Shown: in pieces, positions 1 through 5,266 of the stretch | Layout of the letters: each line of letters begins with the position of its first letter | How positions within the stretch are numbered: position 1 is the first letter of the stretch | Assembly (NCBI GenBank): GCA_964569315.1 | Contig: CAZMUZ010000182.1 | Location: 1 to 5,312 of the forward strand | Length of the DNA: 5,312 bases | Origin: CADEFF01 sp964569315 | GTDB lineage: Bacteria; Pseudomonadota; Alphaproteobacteria; Dongiales; Dongiaceae | Reading direction: 5' to 3' | Position numbers and translations under genes: made by a program | Notes under the pieces: model-generated | The model's input: only the letters and a program-made list of their open reading frames with translations | Database searches by the model: none | What the model was told of the DNA's origin: nothing

Positions 1-2076
1 CGAGCCGGCGTCGCGATCGAGCTGCACCGTCACCCGCTCGCGCCGGTAGGGCACGTCGCCGGCCGGGGGCTCGTCGAGCTCGCGCGCATGGCGGTGCCCG
101 GCATAGATCGCATGCACCACCGCGGCCGGGTTGTTGCAATCGCCGATCCGCGCGAGCCCGAGCACGCCCGCGGCGGCGAGCGCATCCGGATCGGCCGCGA
201 GGTCGTTATAGAGCGCGTCCTCGGGCTGCCGCATGGTGACGAGCAGGAGGCTTTGCGCCGCGATCCGCCGCGTGCGGCCGGTATAGACGCAGGCCAGTGT
301 CGCCTCGCCGCGCGCGAATCCCGCCAGCGAATGATAGGCGACGATCTCGACGCCGAGCTCCATCAATTGGCGCTGCACCTTGTCCTGCTCGTCGGTCATG
401 CGGCACCAGCTCGAGGCCTCGGCGCCGGGCGTGACGAGCGTGACCGCGAGCCCCTGCCGCCGCAGCTTCTCCGCAAGGCAGCCGGCCATGTAATACTGGT
501 CGTCGTCGAAGACGAGGACCGGCCCTTCGGGCAGGACGCCGGCCATGATCTCCTCCGGCACGAAGACGCCCGGCACGTCTTCGCCGAGGATCGGATCGTG
601 CGTGCCGTGGCCGACCCCGTCCTTCCGCCAGCGGGCGCCGGTCGCGATCACCACATGCTCGGCGCCGAACTCGCGCACGTCGGGCGCCGTGAGGCGGCTA
701 CCGAGATAGCGCTCGACGTTCGGAAGCTTGTCGAGCTGGCCGAGCCGGTAGTCGCGCACTCGCGCATAGGTCGCAAGCCCGGGCAGCTTCGATTCCCGGT
801 TGATGCGGCCGCCGAGCGCGTTCTCCGCCTCGGCGAGCGCCACCGCATAGCCGCGCTTGCCGAGGATATGGGCGCATTCGAGCCCGGCCGGCCCGCCGCC
901 GACGATGAGGATGCGCTTCTCCGACCGCTTCGGTTGCACGCGCTCCGGGTGCCAGCCGCGCCGCCATTCCTCGCCCATGGTCGGGTTCTGGGTGCAGCGG
1001 ATCGGCACGCCCTCGTTGTTGTTGGCGCGGCAGATGTTGCAGCCGATGCATTCGCGGATCTCCTCCTCGCGCCCTTCCTCGATCTTCTGCGGCAGGAAGG
1101 GATCGGCGATGGAGGGCCGCGCGGCGCCGATCATGTCGAGGATGCCGCGCCTGATCTGCGAGGCCATGGCGTCGGGCGAGGTGAAGCGGCCGACCCCCAC
1201 GACGGGCCTGGTCGTGACCTGCTTCACGAAGCTCACATAGGGCTCCTGGAAGCCCTCGGCGGAGAAGCGCGAGGACATGGAATCGTTGCCGACCTGGCTG
1301 ATATTCACGTCCCAGAGGTCGGGGAGCTCGGCCAGCAGCTCGACCACCTCGCGGCCCTCGGCGCCGGCCGCCACGCCCTGCTCGCCCATCAGCTCGTCCA
1401 CCGCGAAGCGCACGGCGAGCGCCACGTCGGGACCGATGGCGTCGCGCGTCACTTCGATCATCTCGCGCAGGAGCCGCGTGCGGTTCTCGATCGAGCCGCC
1501 ATATTCGTCGCCGCGATGGTTGTAGCGCCGCGCCACGAACTGGAACGGCAGATAGGCATGGCCGGCATAGACATAGACGATGTCGAAGCCGGCGCGGACC
1601 GCCCGCTTGGCGGCATCCGCCTGCCAGCGCTGCAGCGCCTTGATGTCGGCGCGGTCCATCGCGCGGGTCTGCACCGGATGGACATAGTGGAGCGGCACGC
1701 CGTCCGGCGAGATCGGCGGCAGGCGGCTCGAGCGGTTATTGGCGTGATGCCCGCCATGCCAGAGCTCGACGCCGGCGAGCGCGCCATGCGCATGCACCGT
1801 CTCGGCCATCAGCGCCTGCGCCTTCACATCCTCCTCATCCCAGAGCGAGGCGAAGCGATAGGGCGCGTCCTCCGCGGTCGGATGGATCGAGCAATATTCC
1901 GTGCAGACGACGCCCCAGCCGCCCTCGGCCTTCACGCCGCGCATCGCCGCCAGCATCTTCGGCATCTCGTAGCCCATGCCGGAGCAATGCGGCACCTGAT
2001 AGAAACGGTTCTTCGAACGGACCGGACCGATCTGGACCGGCTCGAAGAGGATGTCGTAACGCGGATTGCGCGGCAT
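1..2076 (-). CDS. Trimethylamine-dehydrogenase-like iron-sulfur flavoprotein (partial, C-terminal end outside window)
   Basis: This is a 692-residue partial protein; the family (TMADH, DMADH, histamine dehydrogenase) is about 690-730 residues, so only a short tail should be missing. Family members oxidatively demethylate or deaminate amines in the cytoplasm and pass electrons to ETF. Residues 1-340 form the Old Yellow Enzyme-type barrel. QVPHC at 27-31 gives Cys31, matching the TMADH cysteine that binds FMN covalently. Tyr170, His173 and Asp265 match the TMADH catalytic Tyr169/His172/Asp267. Cys343, Cys346, Cys349 and Cys361 (CIGCNIC, then CTQN) match the 4Fe-4S ligands. GGGPAG at 393-398, ATGARW at 478-483 and IGDC at 644-647 mark the C-terminal dinucleotide-binding domains. 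Tyr61 of the substrate bowl is kept, but the two bowl tryptophans are absent, so trimethylamine is unlikely to be the substrate. The ATG at 2076 fits the family N-terminus (PRxPxxDILFEP-like); the Shine-Dalgarno is weak. Family is secure, substrate is not. Confidence 0.93.
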   Translation of the reverse strand, partial: MPRNPRYDILFEPVQIGPVRSKNRFYQVPHCSGMGYEMPKMLAAMRGVKAEGGWGVVCTEYCSIHPTAEDAPYRFASLWDEEDVKAQALMAETVHAHGALAGVELWHGGHHANNRSSRLPPISPDGVPLHYVHPVQTRAMDRADIKALQRWQADAAKRAVRAGFDIVYVYAGHAYLPFQFVARRYNHRGDEYGGSIENRTRLLREMIEVTRDAIGPDVALAVRFAVDELMGEQGVAAGAEGREVVELLAELPDLWDVNISQVGNDSMSSRFSAEGFQEPYVSFVKQVTTRPVVGVGRFTSPDAMASQIRRGILDMIGAARPSIADPFLPQKIEEGREEEIRECIGCNICRANNNEGVPIRCTQNPTMGEEWRRGWHPERVQPKRSEKRILIVGGGPAGLECAHILGKRGYAVALAEAENALGGRINRESKLPGLATYARVRDYRLGQLDKLPNVERYLGSRLTAPDVREFGAEHVVIATGARWRKDGVGHGTHDPILGEDVPGVFVPEEIMAGVLPEGPVLVFDDDQYYMAGCLAEKLRRQGLAVTLVTPGAEASSWCRMTDEQDKVQRQLMELGVEIVAYHSLAGFARGEATLACVYTGRTRRIAAQSLLLVTMRQPEDALYNDLAADPDALAAAGVLGLARIGDCNNPAAVVHAIYAGHRHARELDEPPAGDVPYRRERVTVQLDRDAGS

Positions 2077-2114
2077 AAGGCGGGCTCTCGGGCTGGCGCG
2101 GGCGACGGAGAGCA

Positions 2115-2135
2115 GAGTGCCCGCTCGGCGCACTC
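2115..2135. repeat. Inverted repeat GAGTGC-N9-GCACTC, possible operator
   Basis: This is a perfect 6-bp inverted repeat with a 9-base spacer. It lies about 40-60 bases upstream of the flavoprotein start codon and just downstream (on the minus strand) of a weak -10-like element. That position would suit an operator overlapping the transcription start, or a small leader hairpin. Function is inferred only; a 6-bp arm can arise by chance in GC-rich DNA. Confidence 0.25.
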
Positions 2136-2136
2136 C

Positions 2137-2142
2137 TGCCTA
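2137..2142 (-). promoter_or_regulatory. Weak -10-like element for the flavoprotein gene
   Basis: The minus strand reads GCTAGGCA here, giving TAGGCA as a possible -10 about 60 bases before the ATG at 2076. It shares GCTAGG with the elements upstream of the Lrp-like and carboxylase genes but lacks the final T of a -10 hexamer, and no convincing -35 is found 17-18 bases away. It is listed mainly as part of the recurring CTAG pattern. Confidence 0.2.
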
Positions 2143-2180
2143 GCGGCGAGGGGCGCTTCCGCGACGGCCGGAAACCGACC

Positions 2181-2195
2181 CTTCCTGCCGGACGG
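2181..2195 (+). repeat. 15-base direct repeat, copy 1
   Basis: CTTCCTGCCGGACGG occurs here in the intergenic region and again at 2431-2445 inside the small RAM-domain gene, exactly 250 bases downstream. The two copies are in different frames relative to that gene, so this is not a repeated peptide. It may be chance or the remnant of a small duplication. Confidence 0.5.
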
Positions 2196-2282
2196 GCGAC
2201 TTCATGGCTGGCGCGACCGATCGCGTCCGCGGGAAAGGGCGTTCGCGGCGCCGGGCCGGTCGCCTCGCGCTCACGCTTCTGC

Positions 2283-2288
2283 TAGGCT
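2283..2288 (+). promoter_or_regulatory. Candidate -10 element (TAGGCT) of the RAM-domain gene
   Basis: TAGGCT sits in the context GCTAGGCTCG (2281-2290); the identical 10-mer recurs at 3386-3395 before the biotin carboxylase. It matches TATAAT at the key positions T1, A2 and T6. The hexamer 17 bases upstream (TCGCCT) is a poor -35. The ATG follows only 8 bases after this element, so if it is the -10 the transcript would be leaderless or nearly so, which fits the lack of a Shine-Dalgarno sequence. Confidence 0.4.
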
Positions 2289-2296
2289 CGCGCCCC

Positions 2297-2539
2297 ATGC
2301 AGACGATCTTCGTCATGGTGAAATGCGCGCTCGGCGAGGCCTACAAGGTGGCCGATGCGGCGCTGCAGGGTTGCGAGGAGGTGTCGGAGGTCCATTCGAT
2401 CTCCGGCCAACACGACCTGCTGCTGAAATGCTTCCTGCCGGACGGCGCCGATATCGGCCATTTCGTGACCGAGCGCATCCAGCGCCTCGCCGGCGTGCGG
2501 GACACTTTCACCCTCATCGCCTTCAAGGCGTTTTCCTGA
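2297..2539 (+). CDS. Stand-alone Lrp/AsnC ligand-binding (RAM) domain protein
   Basis: This 80-residue protein corresponds to the C-terminal ligand-binding half of Lrp/AsnC regulators, without the helix-turn-helix. It starts MQTIFVMVKC, then has a helix (ALGEAYKVADAALQ), a strand with EVHSISGQHDLLLKC, a second helix (IGHFVTERIQRL) and a final strand RDTFTLIAFKAF, the beta-alpha-beta-beta-alpha-beta order of the RAM fold. Such single-domain proteins form dimers and higher rings and bind amino acids or similar small molecules; their cellular role is mostly unknown. It is divergent from the amine-dehydrogenase-like gene (220 bases between starts), so sensing of an amine or amino acid from that pathway is possible but unproven. 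The ATG at 2297 begins exactly at the first strand. An in-frame ATG at 2204 would add an arginine-rich leader unlike the family. No Shine-Dalgarno is seen. Confidence 0.85.
   Translation: MQTIFVMVKCALGEAYKVADAALQGCEEVSEVHSISGQHDLLLKCFLPDGADIGHFVTERIQRLAGVRDTFTLIAFKAFS
2431..2445 (+). repeat. 15-base direct repeat, copy 2
   Basis: This is the second exact copy of CTTCCTGCCGGACGG (first at 2181-2195). Here it lies within the RAM-domain gene and helps encode its FLPDG segment. Confidence 0.5.
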
Positions 2540-2553
2540 GATAGCGCGGGCGA

Positions 2554-2600
2554 AACGAAACGCGCCGCCCTCCTTGCGAGAGAGCGGCGCGTCTGTCGTT
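2554..2600. terminator. Hairpin terminator between convergent genes
   Basis: The perfect 9-bp stem ACGCGCCGC (2560-2568) / GCGGCGCGT (2584-2592) lies between the stop codons of the RAM-domain gene (2539) and bioY (2615). Inside it, CTC (2570-2572) can pair with GAG (2580-2582). Outside it, AACGA (2554-2558) can pair with TCGTT (2596-2600) across a small internal loop. On the minus strand the stem is followed by TTTCGTTTCG, a broken T-tract, so it looks best as the bioY terminator. On the plus strand the downstream sequence is less T-rich, but the hairpin could also stop the RAM-domain transcript. Confidence 0.75.
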
Positions 2601-2614
2601 GAAATCGGCCGATG

Positions 2615-3220
2615 CTACCGGCCGCGCTTGCCGAGCAGATACCAGGCGCCCGGCAGGAGGCAGGCGCCGAGCGCGATCTTCAGCGCATCGCCGGTGAGGA
2701 ACGGCAGCAGGCCGACCTCGATCGCCGGCACGATGTCGATCTGGGTGCAGAGCCAGAGCAATCCGAGCGCATAGATGATGAGGTTGCCGATCACCATCGC
2801 AGCGGCGGCCCATAGCGCGGACCGGTCCCAGCCGCGCTCGGCGAGCCAGCCGCAGACCCCGGCCGCGACCGCGAAGCCGACGAGATAGCCGCCGGTCGGC
2901 CCATAGAGATGATGGAAGCCGCCGCCTTCGCTCCAGTCGCCCGCAAAGACCGGCAGGCCGGCCGCGCCCTGGGCGAGATAGAGAAGCACGGTCGCAAGGC
3001 CGAGCCGCGCGCCATAGGCGACGCCCAGCGCCAGCACCGCGAAGGTCTGCATGGTGAGCGGCACCGGCTGCCAGGGAATCTGGACCTTCGCCGAGACCCA
3101 GATCACGACGCTGCCGAGGACCATCAGCACGATGGCGCGCGCCGCTCCCGTCTCCCGTGTGATGGGCCAGAGCGCGCTGGCAAGGGTGGGCTTCCGCCCC
3201 TCGATGGCCTGAACCGACAT
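2615..3220 (-). CDS. bioY: BioY, biotin-binding S component of an ECF-type importer
   Basis: This 201-residue integral membrane protein binds biotin and takes it up, alone or with the EcfA/EcfT (BioM/BioN) energizing subunits, which are not in the window. About six hydrophobic segments are visible, near residues 28-44, 56-70, 71-90, 110-125, 134-156 and 175-196. Family hallmarks are PWQPVPLTMQTFAVL at 49-63, GLPVFAG at 88-94, YGPTGGYLVGF at 106-116 and GDALKIALGA at 177-186. The length is normal for BioY. The ATG at 3220 is preceded on the minus strand by GGGGGATC, an acceptable Shine-Dalgarno. Longer in-frame extensions toward 3370 would run through the promoter and are rejected. The gene is divergent from a biotin carboxylase and its carrier, which need biotin as a covalent cofactor. 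No TTATCTATAA-like BioR operator is visible upstream. Confidence 0.95.
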   Translation of the reverse strand: MSVQAIEGRKPTLASALWPITRETGAARAIVLMVLGSVVIWVSAKVQIPWQPVPLTMQTFAVLALGVAYGARLGLATVLLYLAQGAAGLPVFAGDWSEGGGFHHLYGPTGGYLVGFAVAAGVCGWLAERGWDRSALWAAAAMVIGNLIIYALGLLWLCTQIDIVPAIEVGLLPFLTGDALKIALGACLLPGAWYLLGKRGR

Positions 3221-3257
3221 TCCGCGTGATCCCCCGGGCAATGAAATGACGGCGCCC

Positions 3258-3286
3258 GTTCTAGCCGAAAGCCGCGCGGCCGTAAA
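3258..3286 (-). promoter_or_regulatory. Candidate bioY promoter (-35 TTTACG, 17 bp, -10 TAGAAC)
   Basis: On the minus strand, TTTACG (3286-3281) matches TTGACA at four of six positions. After a 17-base spacer comes TAGAAC (3263-3258), within GCTAGAAC. Transcription would start near 3251, giving a leader of about 30 bases before the ATG at 3220, too short for a riboswitch. This is the best-supported promoter in the window, though it remains a prediction. Confidence 0.5.
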
Positions 3287-3387
3287 TGCGCGGGGCGATG
3301 GGGTTCGTCTCCCGCCGCCGAGGGCCGCTGTACGCCACGACGCAAGGCATTCGCGCAAAACCGCGCGCATCCCGGCGCCGCTTTCGC

Positions 3388-3393
3388 TAGGCT
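3388..3393 (+). promoter_or_regulatory. Candidate -10 element (TAGGCT) of the biotin carboxylase gene
   Basis: TAGGCT lies within GCTAGGCTCG (3386-3395), the same 10-mer found before the RAM-domain gene. It is about 67 bases before the ATG at 3460 and would give a leader of roughly 60 bases. The region 17-18 bases upstream (GCGCAT) does not resemble a -35, so the call rests on the -10 match and the repeated context. Confidence 0.35.
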
Positions 3394-3459
3394 CGGACGA
3401 GTCCCGGGCGCTTGCAACCCGGTCCCGCCCCTCACGCCAGGCCCGAGACGAGTTCCCGC

Positions 3460-4818
3460 ATGAAGAAGATCCTGATCGCCAATCGCGGCGAGATCGCCTG
3501 CCGCATTATCGCGAGTTGCCGCAGGCTCGGCATCGCCACCGTCGCGGTGCATTCGGAGGCGGACGCGAAGGCGCTGCATGCGACGCTCGCCGACGAGGCG
3601 GTCGCCATCGGGCCGGCGCCGGCGCGGCAGAGCTATCTCGTCATCGACAATATCCTGAAAGCGGCGCGCGACAGCGGCGCCGACGCGATCCATCCGGGCT
3701 ATGGCTTCCTCGCCGAGAACCCCGATTTTGCCCGGCGCGTCGTCGGCGCGGGCCTCGTCTGGATCGGGCCGACGCCCGAGAGCATCGAGGCGATGGGCGA
3801 CAAGGAACGGGCGCGCGAGATCGCGCAAGCGGCGGGCGTGCCCGTGCTGGCGGGCAGCCGGCGTTTCGCCGTCGGCGCAACCGGGGGCCTGGAAGCGGCC
3901 GCACAGCAGGTCGGATTTCCGCTGCTGGTGAAAGCCGCCGCGGGCGGCGGCGGCATCGGCATGCGCCGCGTCGATGCGGCCGAACAGCTCGCAGGCGTGG
4001 TCGAGGCGACCCAGGCGCTCGCCGCCAGATCCTTCGGCGACGGCACGATCTATCTCGAGCGGCTGGTGGAGCGCGCGCGACACATCGAAATCCAGGTCTT
4101 CGGATTCGGCGACGGCCGCGCCGTGCATATGTTCGAGCGCGAATGCTCGATCCAGCGGCGCTACCAGAAGATCCTCGAGGAAAGCCGCGCGCCCAACCTG
4201 CCAGCACCCATGCTCGCCGCGATGGCCGAGGCGGCCGTGTCTCTCGCCGTCGCGCAGCGCTATCGCGGCGCCGGCACGGTCGAGTTCATCGTCGACGACG
4301 ACCGCGACGATTTCCGTTTCCTCGAGATGAACACCCGCATCCAGGTCGAGCATCCGGTGACCGAGATGATCACCGGCCTCGATCTCGTGGCGCTGCAGAT
4401 CCGCCTCGCCGCGGGCGAGCCGCTCGCCGAGATCCGCCAGGACGCGATCGAGGCGCGCGGCCATGCGATCGAGGCGCGGATCTATGCCGAGAACCCGGCG
4501 AAGAACTTCATGCCCTCGCCGGGACCGCTGACGGTCTTCCGCATGCCGCCCGCCGGCGCTTCCCTGCGCATCGATACCGGGGTGCGCGAGGGCGACGCGA
4601 TCACCTTCCACTACGACCCGATGATCGCGAAGCTGATCGCGCATGGCATCGATCGCGCGACGGCGATCGGGCGGCTGCTCAAGGCGCTGGAAGAGACGCG
4701 GATTGAAGGCGTCTCGACCAACGTCGCGTTCCTGAGGCGGCTCGTCGATCATGCGGCCTTCCGCGCCGGCGACTGCTTTACGGGCTTCATCCCGGCCCAT
4801 GGCGCCGAGCTGCTGTGA
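3460..4818 (+). CDS. Biotin carboxylase subunit (AccC family) of a biotin-dependent carboxylase
   Basis: The protein uses ATP and bicarbonate to carboxylate biotin on a carrier protein. Its 452 residues match the stand-alone biotin carboxylase length (E. coli AccC is 449). The N-terminal domain opens MKKILIANRGEIACRII and carries HPGYGFLAEN. The ATP-grasp domain spans roughly 115-325, with Lys115, Lys158 before the glycine-rich loop (AAAGGGGIGMR), and Lys237 in QKILEE. The active-site segment EMNTRIQVEHPVTE supplies Glu289, Asn291, Arg293 and Glu297. The C-terminal domain has HAIEARIYAE with Arg340, the counterpart of E. coli Arg338. All catalytic residues are present, so it should be active. 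The loop has Ile166 where most relatives have Arg or Lys. The ATG at 3460 matches the family N-terminus, with GAGACGAG seven bases upstream; a TTG at 3412 is rejected. The carrier gene follows after 67 bases. Without a carboxyltransferase nearby, the specific enzyme (acetyl-CoA, acyl-CoA, 5-oxoproline-linked or other) cannot be named. Confidence 0.93.
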   Translation: MKKILIANRGEIACRIIASCRRLGIATVAVHSEADAKALHATLADEAVAIGPAPARQSYLVIDNILKAARDSGADAIHPGYGFLAENPDFARRVVGAGLVWIGPTPESIEAMGDKERAREIAQAAGVPVLAGSRRFAVGATGGLEAAAQQVGFPLLVKAAAGGGGIGMRRVDAAEQLAGVVEATQALAARSFGDGTIYLERLVERARHIEIQVFGFGDGRAVHMFERECSIQRRYQKILEESRAPNLPAPMLAAMAEAAVSLAVAQRYRGAGTVEFIVDDDRDDFRFLEMNTRIQVEHPVTEMITGLDLVALQIRLAAGEPLAEIRQDAIEARGHAIEARIYAENPAKNFMPSPGPLTVFRMPPAGASLRIDTGVREGDAITFHYDPMIAKLIAHGIDRATAIGRLLKALEETRIEGVSTNVAFLRRLVDHAAFRAGDCFTGFIPAHGAELL

Positions 4819-4853
4819 GCAAATCCGCCATCGCCGCGGCCCTTTCGGCGCGC

Positions 4854-4859
4854 TAGTCT
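4854..4859 (+). promoter_or_regulatory. Candidate internal -10 element (TAGTCT) before the biotin carrier gene
   Basis: GCTAGTCTC (4852-4860) lies in the 67-base gap between the carboxylase and carrier genes. TAGTCT matches -10 positions T1, A2 and T6; the hexamer 17 bases upstream (TCGCCG) is weak. If used, it would let the carrier be made independently of the carboxylase, with a leader of about 20 bases that includes the Shine-Dalgarno sequence. Confidence 0.35.
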
Positions 4860-4872
4860 CCGGCCATCGATC

Positions 4873-4878
4873 AGGGAG
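4873..4878 (+). promoter_or_regulatory. Ribosome binding site AGGGAG that fixes the carrier start
   Basis: AGGGAG ends seven bases before the ATG at 4886 and is the clearest Shine-Dalgarno sequence in the window. It decides in favour of the short 72-residue carrier over an in-frame upstream ATG at 4751 that lies inside the carboxylase gene. Confidence 0.7.
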
Positions 4879-4885
4879 CCCTCGA

Positions 4886-5104
4886 ATGGCCGAGCAAGTT
4901 TCGACGATGACGCCGGGCAATGTCTGGAAGCTGCTGGTGAAGCCCGGCGACAAGGTGAAGGCGGGCGACGTGCTCTTCATCCTCGAGGTGATGAAGACCG
5001 AGGTGCCGCATGCCGCCGGCGCCGACGGGACGGTCAAGGCGGTGCACATCGCCGAGGGCCAGGAAGGCGTCGACGCCGGCACGGCCGCGGTCGAGATCGG
5101 CTGA
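4886..5104 (+). CDS. Minimal biotin carboxyl carrier protein (single biotinyl domain)
   Basis: This 72-residue protein is almost exactly one biotinyl domain, with none of the Pro/Ala-rich N-terminal region of the longer AccB proteins. MTPGNVWKLLVKPGDKV at 8-24 is the first half of the hammerhead fold. EVMKTE at 34-39 is the hairpin turn, with Lys37 as the predicted biotinylation site, 35 residues from the C-terminus as usual for these domains. ADGTVKAVHIAEGQEV-like sequence at about 46-61 forms the symmetrical second half. The usual turn is MKM; here it is MKT, an uncommon variant. A lipoyl domain is less likely given the Met-Lys pair and the upstream biotin carboxylase. It would swing biotin between that carboxylase and an unseen carboxyltransferase. 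It shares orientation with the carboxylase but has its own Shine-Dalgarno and possibly its own promoter. Confidence 0.9.
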   Translation: MAEQVSTMTPGNVWKLLVKPGDKVKAGDVLFILEVMKTEVPHAAGADGTVKAVHIAEGQEGVDAGTAAVEIG

Positions 5105-5131
5105 GCGTCAGGCGCTCGTCGGCGCCGAAAT

Positions 5132-5148
5132 CCGCCCCGCCGGGGCGG
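5132..5148. terminator. GC-rich hairpin after the biotin carrier gene, possible terminator
   Basis: CCGCCCC (5132-5138) and GGGGCGG (5142-5148) form a perfect 7-bp stem with a 3-base loop, 28 bases after the carrier stop codon. No T-tract follows on the plus strand, so intrinsic termination is uncertain. A second possible stem, GCGCCGCG (5184-5191) with CGCGGCGC (5212-5219), lies downstream. Confidence 0.35.
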
Positions 5149-5172
5149 CCGGACGCGCCACGCAAATCGCGG

Positions 5173-5201
5173 TTGCGCCGTCCGCGCCGCGGCGCTTCAA
5201 T
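5173..5201 (+). promoter_or_regulatory. Candidate promoter of the GST-like gene (TTGCGC, 17 bp, TTCAAT)
   Basis: TTGCGC (5173-5178) keeps the TTG of a -35, and TTCAAT (5196-5201) matches TATAAT at four of six positions with an exact 17-base spacer. It lies about 65 bases upstream of the start codon at 5267. Unlike the other upstream regions here, it has no CTAG. Confidence 0.3.
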
Positions 5202-5266
5202 CGCCCCCTTTCGCGGCGCCCCTGCGCCCCATGGAAGATCCCCCCAACCGAAGGCGACCCATTCCG

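Noticed and set aside
2204..2296. A longer N-terminus for the RAM-domain protein from an ATG at 2204.
   Set aside because: The extra residues are Arg/Gly/Ala-rich, do not form a helix-turn-helix and are not part of the RAM fold. They also span the candidate -10 element.
88..2544. An 818-codon open frame on the plus strand, antisense to the flavoprotein gene and running through the RAM-domain gene.
   Set aside because: Its translation is rich in Arg, Ala, His and Asp with no recognisable motif. It is the expected by-product of high-GC third-position bias opposite a real gene. The minus-strand reading gives a clear TMADH-family protein.
3221..3459. A biotin-responsive riboswitch or BioR operator between bioY and the carboxylase.
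   Set aside because: No TTATCTATAA-like palindrome is visible. The predicted bioY leader is only about 30 bases, and no structured RNA element was recognised.
3246..4706. A 486-codon open frame on the plus strand, overlapping the biotin carboxylase in another frame.
   Set aside because: The product is dominated by Arg, Gly and Pro runs, and the overlapping carboxylase frame has every catalytic motif of its family.
3124..5082. A 652-codon open frame on the minus strand, antisense to the biotin carboxylase and carrier.
   Set aside because: It has low-complexity Arg/Ala/Asp-rich content and no domain, and it overlaps three well-supported elements. It is a GC-bias shadow.
5184..5219. A second hairpin, GCGCCGCG paired with CGCGGCGC, as the main terminator of the carrier gene.
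   Set aside because: The 20-base loop is long, there is no following T-tract, and it overlaps a possible promoter of the next gene. It is noted only as an alternative.
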